DNA from: Aedes albopictus
Taxonomy: Eukaryota > Arthropoda > Insecta > Diptera > Culicidae
Assembly (NCBI RefSeq): GCF_035046485.1
Contig: NC_085138.1
Location: 267,697,694-267,761,693 of the forward strand
Direction of reading: 5' to 3'
DNA length: 64,000 bases
How positions within the stretch are numbered: the first letter of the stretch is position 1; each line of letters opens with the position of its first letter. Of the stretch, positions 12,353 through 22,253 are shown one piece after another. The position numbers and the translations under genes are program-made. Under the pieces are notes generated by a model, which did no database searches, was not told where the DNA came from, and saw nothing but the letters and a program-made list of their open reading frames with translations.

Positions 12353-12774
12353 TAAATAGCGACCAGGAGAGAAGAATCTTTCCAAAAGCACATCGCGTAA
12401 TTTCGAGAAAATCGTGTAAAAAAAATCGTGTAAAATAAAACCGCGTAAAAAAAGTTCGTGTAAAAAAAGAATTTAGTGTAATGCTATTTCAATAATGGAT
12501 GCATAACATTTTAGGCGCTGCATTAGTTATCCAAATGGTATTGAATAACAAAGTAATAACATGTCCTCCAATTAAAATGTGAATTTGTTTGATAGCTCCA
12601 AATTGTAATAGCAAAACATGTTCTTCACTTTTTTCACTGCTACATAAACAAATATCACATCAATACCAAGCTTTACTTTGAGATGTTCTGATAACATTTT
12701 GAAGAAAAATATAATAATAACCATTTTAGGTATTAGAGCACGGGGTGTTCTATGCATGGTATTTGCAAGGTATT
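12353..12774. other. AT-rich flank of the family B element
   Basis: No gene is recognised. The first ~120 bases continue the CGTGTAAAA words seen left of the MITE. A short minus-strand frame at 12572-12883 crosses into the family B 5' leader and has no recognisable product. Confidence 0.35.
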
Positions 12775-12788
12775 CCCTTCTGCTCGGG

Positions 12789-15700
12789 GGCTGCAAAACG
12801 GTGAGTCGATAAGGAGAGCATCCAATATAGCTCTGGTCCTCACAAGTTCCTACCTCATGCTTCCACGGGTCAAGCGATGACAAAGACCGCCAGCTAAGAG
12901 TTGTGTGCTTAGCTGGTAGTGCAGCCTGGCCACTGTTGTCCTTCTGACTTCAGCTAGATTGAGGAGGTACGATCCGAGTGTCTGTTCACCAAGGAGGTGC
13001 GGCTCAAACAGCGTCTGTTCTGGCATCCAGCGGCTGAGTAAGAAACGCTGCACCACGCCCAGCTAGATCCAAGGTGGTAGCCCCATCAGCGTGGTCGTCC
13101 CAGTGTTGGTTGGGACGTTAAACAGAACTGGCACGATGGCCCTCCGGCGAGACAGGAGTGTTGGCGTAGGCCCAATAAGCCACCCGTAAAAATCCCCATT
13201 GCGAATAACATAGGAGAAAATACGACTCGATACAATCGGCAAAGACCCACGCGACGAAATAAGGACTACGATTGGAAACTTGGAACATGGAATTGCAAGT
13301 CACTAGGTTTCGCAGGATGTGACAGGATAATCTACGACGAACTACATCCCCGCAACTTCGACATCGTGGCGTTGCAGGAACTTTGTTGGACTGGACAGAA
13401 AGTGTGGAAAAGCGGGCATCGAGCGGCTACCTTCTACCAAAGCTGTGGCACCACCAATGAACTGGGAACAGGATTTATAGTGTTGGGCAAGATGCGACAA
13501 CGTGTGATCGGGTGGCAGCCGATCAACGCAAGGATGTGCATGTTGAGAGTTAAGGGCCGTTTCTTCAACTACAGCATCATCAACGTCCACTGCCCACACG
13601 AAGGGAGACCCGATGACGAGAAAGAAGCGTTCTACGCGCAATTAGAGCAAACATACGATGGTTGCTCGCCGCGTGACGTGAAAATCGTTGTCGGCGACAT
13701 GAACGCGCAGGTAGGAAGGGAGGAAATGTACAGACCGGTAATCGGGCGAAACAGCCTGCACGCCGTATCGAATGATAACGGCCAGCGATGCGTAAACTTT
13801 GCAGCCTCCCGTGGTATGGTAGTCCGAAGCACCTTCTTCCCCCGCAAAGATATCCACAAAGCCACCTGGAGATCACCCGACCATCAAACAGAAAACCAAA
13901 TCGACCACGTTCTAATCGACGGTAAATTCTTCTCAGATATAACCAACGTCCGCACATACCGCAGTGCGAATATAGATTCGGATCACTACTTAGTCGCTGT
14001 ATGCATGCGCTCAAAACTTTCGACAGTTATCACCACGCGTCGAAGTCGAACGCCGCGGCTCAACATCGAGCAACTTCGTAACGTAGAAGTGGCTCAAGAC
14101 TACGCGCAGCAGTTAGCAGTGGCCCTACCAACGGAAGAGCAGCTTGGCGCAGCTACACTTGAAGATGGCTGGAGGGACATCCGATCCGCCATAGGTAGTA
14201 CCTCGGCTACAGCACTAGGTTTCGCGGCTCCGAATCACAGAAACGACTGGTACGACGGCGAATGTGAACAGTTGAAAAACGAGAAGAATGCAGCATGGGC
14301 GAGAATGCTGCAACACCGTACGAGAGCGAATGAGGCACGTTACAAACAGGCGCGGAACAGGCAGAACTCAGTCTTCCGGATGAAGAAGCGCCAGCAGGAA
14401 GAACGAGATCGCGAAGCGATGGAAGAGCTGTACCGCGCTAAGGACACACGAAAGTTCTACGAGAAGCTGAACCGCTCGCGCAAAGGCTTTGTGCCACAAG
14501 CCGACATGTGCCGAGATAATCACGGGAATATTCTCACGAGCGAGCGTGAGGTGGTCGAGAGGTGGCGGCAACATTACGATGAGCACCTCAATGGCGACGT
14601 TGCAAGTAGCGAAGGTGGCGTGGTAACAGATCTAGGAGTATGTGCACAGGACGAAAGACTTCCGGCCCCTGACCTTCAAGAGATTGAGGAGGAGGTTGGC
14701 CGGTTGAAAAACAACAAAGCCGCTGGAGCAGATCAACTACCAAGCGAGCTTCTAAAATACGGTGGAGAAGCACTGGTGAGAGCACTACACTGGGTCATTA
14801 CCAAGATTTGGGAGGAGGAAGTATTACCGGAGGAATGGATGGAAGGTATCGTGTGTCCCATCTACAAAAAGGGCGACATGTTGGATTGCGGGAACTACCG
14901 CGCGATCACACTACTGAGCGCTGCCTACAAGATACTCTCTCAAATTTTATGCCGCCGTCTATCACCGATTGCAAGAGAGTTCGTGGGGCAATATCAGGCT
15001 GGATTTATGGGTGAACGCGCTACAACGGACCAGATGTTCGCCATCCGCCAGGTGTTGCAGAAATGCCGCGAATACAACGTGCCCACACATCACTTGTTCA
15101 TCGATTTCAAATCGGCGTATGATACAATCGATCGAGAACAGCTATGGCAGATTATGCACGAATACGGATTCCCGGATAAACTGATACGGTTGATCAAGGC
15201 GACGATGGATCGAGTGATGTGCGTAGTTCGAGTATCAGGGACACTCTCGAGTCCCTTCGAATCTCGCAGAGGGTTACGGCAAGGTGATGGTCTTTCGTGC
15301 TTGCTGTTCAACATTGCTTTGGAGGGTGTAATAAGAAGAGCGGGGATAAACACGAGTGGGACGATTTTCACGAAGTCCGTTCAGCTGCTTGGTTTCGCCG
15401 ATGATATTGATATTATTGCTCGTAAATTTGAGACGATGGCGGAAACGTACATCCGACTAAAGATTGAAGCCAGGCGAATCGGATTAGTCATTAATGTGTC
15501 GAAAACAAAGTACATGATGGCAAAGGGCTCCAGGGAGGAATCACCGCGCCCGCCACCCCGAATTCATATCGACGGTGATGAAATCGAGGCGGTTGAAGAA
15601 TTCGTGTACCTGGGCTCACTGGTGACCGCCGACAACGACACCAGCAGAGAAATTCAGAGGCGCATTGTGGCAGGAAATCGTTCTTACTTTGGACTCCGCA

Positions 15701-16221
15701 GAACTCTACGATCGAATAAAGTTCGCCGTAACACGAAGTTAACCATCTACAAAACGCTGATTAGACCGGTCGTCCTCTATGGGCACGAAACATGGACCCT
15801 ACGTGCAGAGGACCAACGCGCCCTTGGAGTTTTCGAACGGAAGGTGTTGCGTACCATCTACGGCGGATTGCAGATGGAAGACGGGACTTGGAGAAGGCGA
15901 ATGAACCACGAGCTGCATCAGCTGCTGAGAGAACCAACCATCGTCCATACCGCGAAACTCGGGAGGCTACGGTGGGCGGGTCACGTCATCAGGATGTCGG
16001 ATAGCAACCCGACTAAAATGGTTCTCGAGAGTCATCCGACCGGTACAAGAAGACGTGGAGCGCAGCGAGCTAGGTGGGTCGACCAAGTGGAGGACGATCT
16101 GCGGACCCTACGCAGAGTGCGGAACTGGAGACAAACAGCCATGGACCGAGTGGAATGGAGGCGGCTACTATGTACAGCAGAGGCCACCCCGGCCTTAGCC
16201 TGACCGGTAAGGTAAGTAAGT
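12789..16221 (+). mobile_element. RTE-like non-LTR retrotransposon, family B copy 1, near full length
   Basis: The 3.43-kb element is flanked by an exact 14-bp duplication, CCCTTCTGCTCGGG, at 12775-12788 and 16222-16235. It has a ~400-bp leader and one long ORF. The stop codon at 16201-16203 is followed immediately by a (GGTAA)n tail (GGTAAGGTAAGTAAG). Absence of a 3' UTR plus a short-repeat tail is characteristic of the RTE clade. It inserted into a family A fragment, which continues at 16222. A sister copy lies on the minus strand from 60464. Confidence 0.85.
13189..16203 (+). CDS. RTE-like endonuclease/reverse transcriptase ORF
   Basis: This polyprotein cuts target DNA and reverse-transcribes the element RNA in the nucleus. 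The frame is open for 1004 codons. The endonuclease begins WKLGTWNCKSL at about 13273 and has ALQELCW near 13366, GDMNAQVG near 13694, QIDHVLIDG near 13900 and SDHYLVA near 13978. Reverse transcriptase follows with CPIYKKGD, FIDFKSAYDTID (about 15100), RRGLRQGDGLSCLLFN (about 15268) and LGFADDIDIIA (about 15390). The C-terminus is arginine-rich (RRGAQRARWVDQVE). All catalytic motifs are intact. The start is unclear: the first in-frame ATG, at 13492, would remove endonuclease residues, while ATG 13136 lies in another frame and stops at 13187. That suggests a small N-terminal frameshift. Similar proteins are often mislabelled craniofacial development protein 2. Confidence 0.85.
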   Translation, partial: KIPIANNIGENTTRYNRQRPTRRNKDYDWKLGTWNCKSLGFAGCDRIIYDELHPRNFDIVALQELCWTGQKVWKSGHRAATFYQSCGTTNELGTGFIVLGKMRQRVIGWQPINARMCMLRVKGRFFNYSIINVHCPHEGRPDDEKEAFYAQLEQTYDGCSPRDVKIVVGDMNAQVGREEMYRPVIGRNSLHAVSNDNGQRCVNFAASRGMVVRSTFFPRKDIHKATWRSPDHQTENQIDHVLIDGKFFSDITNVRTYRSANIDSDHYLVAVCMRSKLSTVITTRRSRTPRLNIEQLRNVEVAQDYAQQLAVALPTEEQLGAATLEDGWRDIRSAIGSTSATALGFAAPNHRNDWYDGECEQLKNEKNAAWARMLQHRTRANEARYKQARNRQNSVFRMKKRQQEERDREAMEELYRAKDTRKFYEKLNRSRKGFVPQADMCRDNHGNILTSEREVVERWRQHYDEHLNGDVASSEGGVVTDLGVCAQDERLPAPDLQEIEEEVGRLKNNKAAGADQLPSELLKYGGEALVRALHWVITKIWEEEVLPEEWMEGIVCPIYKKGDMLDCGNYRAITLLSAAYKILSQILCRRLSPIAREFVGQYQAGFMGERATTDQMFAIRQVLQKCREYNVPTHHLFIDFKSAYDTIDREQLWQIMHEYGFPDKLIRLIKATMDRVMCVVRVSGTLSSPFESRRGLRQGDGLSCLLFNIALEGVIRRAGINTSGTIFTKSVQLLGFADDIDIIARKFETMAETYIRLKIEARRIGLVINVSKTKYMMAKGSREESPRPPPRIHIDGDEIEAVEEFVYLGSLVTADNDTSREIQRRIVAGNRSYFGLRRTLRSNKVRRNTKLTIYKTLIRPVVLYGHETWTLRAEDQRALGVFERKVLRTIYGGLQMEDGTWRRRMNHELHQLLREPTIVHTAKLGRLRWAGHVIRMSDSNPTKMVLESHPTGTRRRGAQRARWVDQVEDDLRTLRRVRNWRQTAMDRVEWRRLLCTAEATPALA

Positions 16222-16395
16222 CCCTTCTGCTCGGGATGCCACCTACAACTCGTTGCTCGGACACTCCAAGTGCTTGCAAGTCCTCTTCGAGCATGTCCCA
16301 TGTCTGATGTCCGCAGTTTCTTCTGGAGCCCATAGTAGGCACGGCTTCTGTTGATGATGCGTCTTCATATTTCACGGGTCACGTTGTTGTCAGTA
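16222..16395 (-). pseudogene. Family A-like RTE fragment (insertion host of family B)
   Basis: The minus strand has the order NNVTREI, RRIINRSRAYYGL, TWDMLEEDLQALGV, matching the family A C-terminal region near 40.25 and 41.02 kb but with the intervening part missing. It ends at the family B duplication CCCTTCTGCTCGGG, so it predates the family B insertion. Confidence 0.6.
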
Positions 16396-17205
16396 GTTAG
16401 CAAGGAACAGGATAAAATAACCCCTTCTGCAAATGAAGTGCTGCCAAGGCTTGTCCTGTTTCACTTAGCTCCACCTACCTGCAAATAGAGCTTTTTTGTT
16501 TTCCTTCTAAACCATAGGGGGATAATCTGCTCAACAGACACCCTAACAGAAGGTTAGGGTAGTGTAGGTCTGACAGGCCGTCTTCTACAACAAAAGTAAA
16601 ATCCAGGACTACTCTCTCCTCGTACCCACTAAACCATTCCTATGGTCGCCAAACCCTACGTCTCTCCGGAACCACCAAGAAGGTATTGCTTCAGAGAGGG
16701 TCTAGTGCACATTGCACCCACAAGGTTAGCTGCGTAGCCTGCAGCAACGAACATCGATGACTCGCTTTGGAGAGTCCATCACGGTAGCATGCTGGCGCTT
16801 AGCCGGTTTCCCGAGTGGTCCTCGCCACTCCCTTTGTCCTCGGAAGGCGGGCAGGGTCAACCCCGTCCGCGCCCTACTGCTGAGCGGACATCAAGAACTG
16901 ATGCCCACGTGCAACCCGATCTGACCTGCCCGTAAGGAAGGGTATCACTACCCTTCAGGCCCTATCAGATGCACCCGTAGGTTGCAGACAGCAGGATCTC
17001 ACCTACCCCGACCCTTGCCGGGGACCCCTTTCCAACCGCGGGCTCGGATCCAACCCAGTAGACCGACGCCACGACAGCACCGCTACCGGGACTTCCTCTC
17101 CGCGGCCACTTAATCGTTGTAAGGGTCGATCTCGACCGCAGGGCACCGGTAAGACCTACGAAGCCGACTCCGAACCCCTGGACCACCTCTTGTACTGCAT
17201 CTGGA

Positions 17206-20200
17206 CTAGCTATTCTCCGAGTCCACGCGCCACCTCCTCTGTAGCTCCCAGACGATGTGGGTAATAGCCGTTGAAACGGCGTTCCAGCCAAACTCATCCC
17301 TACACATCCTCTGGACCAAGTTGCCCGGAGTTGTGTCCTCCCCGCATGTGGCAAGCATGCGGTCACGCATTGTGCGAAAACGCGGGCACACGAACAAAAC
17401 GTGTTCCGCCGTTTCCTCTAAACCATTGCACACTGGGCATTCGGGAGAATCCGCATGCCCGAAACGGTGTAGATACTGTCGGAAGCAACCATGACCTGTA
17501 AGGACCTCTCTCTCTCTCTTCTTGGCGTAACGTCCTCACTGGGACAAAGCCTGCTTCTCAGCTTAGTGTTCTATGAGCACTTCCACAGTTATTAACTGAG
17601 AGCTTCCTCTGCCAATGACCATTTTTGCATGTGTATATCGTGTGGCAGGCACGAAGATACTCTATGCCCAAGGAAGTCAAGGAAATTTCCTTTACGAAAA
17701 GATCCTGGACCGACCGGGAATCGAACCCGTCACCCTCAGCATGGTCATGCTGAATACCCGTGCGTTTACCGCCTCGGCTATATGGGCCCTGTAAGGACCT
17801 GTGTTAGGTGGAATGTGACTTCCCCATGGCGCCTATTAATCCAACTATCTACCCTCGGTATCAACCTATAGGTCCACCTTCCTTTGGTGGAACTGTCCCA
17901 CGCGCGCTGCCATTTGACCATAGAGGCCATCCTGACAGTCCTGCGTATGCCTCTTGTGCCGCGCATTTCGAAGCACTCCATGTCCTCACTGATAAGAATG
18001 CTGATAGGCACCATACCAGTAATGACGCAGAGAGCGTCGTGTGACACGGTACGGTACGCGCTCGCAACCCTCAGGCACATAAGCCTGTAAGTACTTTCCA
18101 GCTTCCGTCGGTAGCATTTAGTACTTAGCGCGGTGCCCCACGCCGGGCCGCCATACCTAAGTATGGATGTAGCAACACTAGCCAGAAGCTTGCGCTTACT
18201 GGCGTACACCGCAGAGCTATTGGACATCATCCGGGACAGTGCCGCAATAGCTGTGGAGGCTTTTTTACAGGCATAATTGACGTGGCTACCGAAGGTAAGC
18301 TTATCGTCGATCATCACGCCCAAGTGTTTGACGGAGCGCTTTGACAGGATAGTACAGTCTCCTACACTGATCTCCGTCTGCTGCTCCGACTTCAGGTTGT
18401 TAACAACCGTCACCTCTGTCTTGTGGTGAGCCAGCTCCAGTTTCCTGGACCGCATCCACGCCTCCACAACCTTAATCGAGTGGTTGGTAGTCAACTTTAC
18501 CTCCTCGATCGTTTCACCGTAGACTTCGAGCGTAATGTCGTCGGCAAATCCGACAATCACCACTCCCGCTGGATACTCTAACCTCAACACCTCGTCGTAC
18601 ATGACATTCCATAACACCGGACCCAGGATGGAACCTTGCGGGACTCCTGAGGTTATGTGAAAGCACTTCCGACCCACCTCCGTGTCGTAGACTAGTACAC
18701 GATTCTGAAAGTAACTTCCGAGAATCTTGTACAGGTACTCCGGTATCCCCACACGCAGGAGCGCATCGGCAATAGCAGACCAGCTGGCGCTATTAAACGC
18801 ATTCCTTACATCCAGAGTCATTACCGCGCAAAAGCGAATTCCCCTCCTCTTAGGCTCGAGTGCTTTCTCGGCGGTTTTTGTAACCGACAAGATAGCGTCT
18901 ACGGTGGACCTCCCCTTCCGGAAGCCGTACTGGTTGCTCGAAAGACCATTTTCGCCTTCGGTGAACCGCAACATTCTATTGAGGATGATCTTTTCGAGCA
19001 CCTTCCCCGCCGTGTCAATCAAGCATATTGGTCTATATGCCGACGGGTCTCCGGGTGGTTTCCCCGCCTTTGGCAATAGTACCAGGCTCTGCCTATTCCA
19101 AGCTTCTGGGAAAACTCCCTCGTCCAGGCATTTCTGCATAGCAGACCTGAACATCTCAGGAGCCTCTGCAATAGCTACTTTTAAGGCCAGGTTCGGAACT
19201 CCGTCCGGACCTGGGGCCTTACCTACGCTAAGGGACTTAGCTATCCCCGCAAGTTCCACATCGGTGACCCTCTCCTCATCGCCAGCCCCAGTCCCCGGCT
19301 GTCCTACGAAAGGAGGCCAAGGACTAGGATCATGACGCGGAAAAAGTCCTCCAATGATCCCCTCCAACATCTCTGGAGATTGCTCTGTAGGAGCCATCAC
19401 ACCTCTCGTCTTGGCCATAACGATCCTGTAGGCGTCACCCCACGGGTTCGTATTGGCACTCTGACAGAGACCCTCAAAGCAGGCCTTTTTGCTTGCTCTT
19501 ATCTCGGTCTTGAGCGCGGCTTTTGCAGCGGCGAACACCACCCGCCGTTCGTTTCGCTCTTCCTCTGATCGTGCTCGCTGCATCCGCCGCCTAGCCCGTA
19601 GGCAGGCGCGGCGCAGGTCCGCAATCGCGTCGGTCCACCAGTAAGCCGGTGGCCTCCCATTTCTAGGGTGGACTCGCCTAGGCATGGTCGCATCACACAC
19701 ACGTGAGAGCACCGCTACCAGCTCGTCGCCGTCTAAACCGAGTAAGTTTCGCTCACGGCGGAGCGCTTCCCTAAATACCTCTTCGTCGAAGTATGATGTC
19801 TTCCACCTACGAGGGCTTGGCCTTGGCCTAGCCGCCTCTTCTTTTATCCGCTGTCTGCTGTTGTTGTAGTCGATACTGTAGCGAACCGCCAGGTGGTCGC
19901 TGTGAGTGTAGCCATCATCTACTCTCCAGTTCGAACTACTTGTTAGGCCAGGACTACAAAAGGTCACGTCAATAATTGACTCCGCTCCGTTACGACTATA
20001 GGTACTCTTGGTACCGACGTTAGCCAAGTCGACATCTAAGATGGCCAGTGTTTCTAGCAGGATCTGACCCCGCTGGTTCGTGAAGCGGCTTCCCCATTCC
20101 ACAGCCCAGGCATTGAAGTCACCCGCTATTACCACCGGCCTTCGCCCTGTTGGCACGGTCGTTAGGCGGTCCAGCATTTGCGTGAACCGCTCGATCGGCC

Positions 20201-20522
20201 ACCGCGGAGGCGCGTAACAGCTACAGAAGAAGACCCCGTTTACTTTGGCGACCACGAAGCCCTCATAGGTAGTAGACACCAACTCCTGCACGGGGTATTT
20301 ACCCGTGGTCCATATCGCCGCCATTTTCCTGGTCCCATCCGAGACCCAGTTGCCGTTGCCGGCGGGTACTCGGTATGGATCCGAAATGATGGCGATATCC
20401 GTCTCCCACTCAGAAACCGCCTGACAAAGCAGTTGCTGAGCCGCATCACAGTGGTTCAGGTTCAGCTGCGTTACCTGCACTGTGATTTGTTGTTCACTGC
20501 GGCTTTCTTGAAGGCCGGGCAC
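17206..20522 (-). pseudogene. R1-like ORF2 (endonuclease-RT), split by a SINE
   Basis: ORF2 carries out target-primed reverse transcription. The 914-codon main part (20522-17778) has an N-terminal endonuclease (TQLNLNHCDAAQQLL, GDFNAWAVEWGS, SDHLAVRYS) and reverse transcriptase (YGFRKGRSTVDAI, LDVRNAFNSASW, GVPQGSILGPVLWN, VGFADDITLEVYG). The remainder (17495-17206) carries the C-terminal CCHC-type motif CNGLEETAEHVLFVC and ends RRWRVDSENS. The two parts are separated by a Feilai SINE at 17508-17787, which introduces a stop at 17778. Apart from the SINE the frame is open and catalytic residues are kept, so the copy died recently. No ATG opens the frame. It stays open upstream into the end of ORF1, as is common in overlapping R1 ORFs. 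Confidence 0.85.
17508..17787 (-). mobile_element. Feilai-type tRNA-derived SINE
   Basis: On the minus strand the 5' end is tRNA-like, with A-box TAGCCGAGGCGG and B-box GGGTTCGATTCCC, and a long variable-arm-like hairpin CAGCATGACCATGCTG. The body contains CATTGGCAGAGGAAGCTC and AGAAGCAGGCTTTGTCCC, and the 3' end is a GAGAGA tail. An exact 13-bp target duplication CCTGTAAGGACCT lies at 17495-17507 and 17788-17800. The body matches what I know of Feilai from Aedes. It is transcribed by RNA polymerase III and mobilised by another element's reverse transcriptase. Confidence 0.9.
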
Positions 20523-20571
20523 CTTGGACCACCCGTTGGATGTCTGTTGTTCGAGGATTTCCCGGTACAGA

Positions 20572-22050
20572 TCATACAGACGGGTGGCTCGTGCAGCTTT
20601 GGGCCTTATGACCTTCAGCGCCGCATCGCCGACACAGTTTGCGCCTGTCAGGGCCTTTACAGTCCCACGACTTGTGTCCTGGTTCCAGACACCTAAAGCA
20701 AACCTCTGGTGGCTCGTGGAATGTCAAAGGACATACGCACCAGCCCACCTTTATCCGCCCTACTTTAACGGACTTTTTAACGTCCGCCACAGGTAGCTGA
20801 ACCAGAGCTATCTGTGTCCCTGCTGGCCCCTTCCGCAGCCTAACGGCTGTGGCGGCCACCTGAACATCGCACTGTTGCCGCAGTGCCGTGACGAGCTCTT
20901 CCGCTTCGGTGATCTCGTCTAGGTCTTTGACCTTCAGAGTCGCCTCATGCGTAAGGGCCCTCACCTCCACTCCATCACCAAGGACCTCTTCTGCCAGCCT
21001 CTTATAGGCGGCGCCCTTGTGATCCTTCTCGCGCTTAAGCTCCAGGATCATTTCGCCCGTACGAGTACGTCTGATACTGCGTACGTCGGCTCCAAGACCC
21101 TCAAGCTTGGCGTCGCACCTCATCGCCTTCAAGACGTCCGAGTATTTCGACTGTTCAGTCTTGATGACGATAGCGTCGCCTTTCTCGCGCCTGGCACATG
21201 CCTTCCTACGCCTTGGCTTGGCGACCTGCACTTCTACCTGCGGATTCACCTTCTTCTTCCTCTTCCGCTCTACCTTTGTCCAAGGAGGGTCCTCTCCTTG
21301 GATCGCCCTGCTCTGTGGCTGCTGAGGGCCCACCAGTGGTCGCAACCTCTTGTTCCCATCGTTCCGGGACGGGCCGGCCTTTTCAGGCCCACCCTTCCCA
21401 GCTTTCCGGGAACCCTGGTTGGGGTCCGACTTTCCGGCCATAATACCGACTTTAGGGGTTATTATACGCCTGGCCTTTCGGGCGCCGCCAGACAGCTCCT
21501 CACCTGACGGCTGCCTCGCCCGCTTCTGCGAATGCTTGTCACGTTTGTCACGAGCATTCGCTTTCACACTCTTCGGACTACCCGCGAAGGAGAATGCCTC
21601 CGTTTGTGTAAACTTCGACGCATTCTCCTTTGCGGATTCCGCCGCTGCAGCAGTCAGCAACGCGAGTACCGCGTGCTCCTGCTTGGCCTCATCGACAGAC
21701 GCTCTAAGTCGAAGCAAGGTCGTTTTCAGGTCCTTGCTTGTATTCGACTTAGTTGTCGCAAAGTCGATAATTTTGCCAAGCTGCCGCTCAGCCACCTCTA
21801 ATGCGGGCCGTCCTTTTTTACTTCTTGGCTGATGGCCCTCAGCAGCCACGCTCCGTCCATTGTCTCCACCGGCTGGCTTGCCGTGGAGTGGACAGGAGCT
21901 CCCACGCTTGAGCTACGTAAGCAGCTTCCCGCGCCTGACTCCTCACTTCTCCTTGTCGGAGACCTCAACAACCCGCTTCTTGCGAAGGGGTTGATCGCAC
22001 CGCTACTTCCACCTGTGTTTTGAATTTTGATTCTTAAGATTTTTACTCAT
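20572..22050 (-). pseudogene. R1-like ORF1 (Gag-like nucleic-acid-binding protein)
   Basis: ORF1 packages element RNA. The C-terminus carries clustered zinc knuckles, CFRCLEPGHKSWDC and CRRCGAEGHKAQSC, preceded by CPLTFHEPPEVC. A basic N-terminal half is rich in Lys, Arg and Pro. The main open part runs from 21849 to the stop at 20572. An ATG in the same frame at 22050 is followed by three in-frame stops (TAG, TGA, TAG) before the open part, so the N-terminus has decayed. The stop at 20572 overlaps the open upstream part of ORF2. Confidence 0.8.
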
Positions 22051-22253
22051 ATTTGATTCCCACGAGTCGCACGAGAAAGAATGTCCACCACGCCAGAGCT
22101 CTGCATTAACGCGGTAAGGGACAGCTTACTGTGGGGGGTGCCCAGGTGCCCCACAGGCTCCGTTAAAGATCGAGCATCTTTTTCACCCCCTCGATCACTC
22201 ATTCCTCGGCACGGGTCGCTTGACACCTTGAATTGGGGTTAGTAGTCCTATTC

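Noticed and set aside
13366..16203. Host gene resembling craniofacial development protein 2
   Set aside because: Database entries under that name are often RTE-type retrotransposon ORFs. Here RT motifs, the tail and a 14-bp target duplication show that it is a mobile element.
17700..17787. Functional tRNA gene on the minus strand
   Set aside because: The A and B boxes are good, but the sequence continues into a Feilai body with a GA tail and is flanked by a target duplication, so it is a SINE head.
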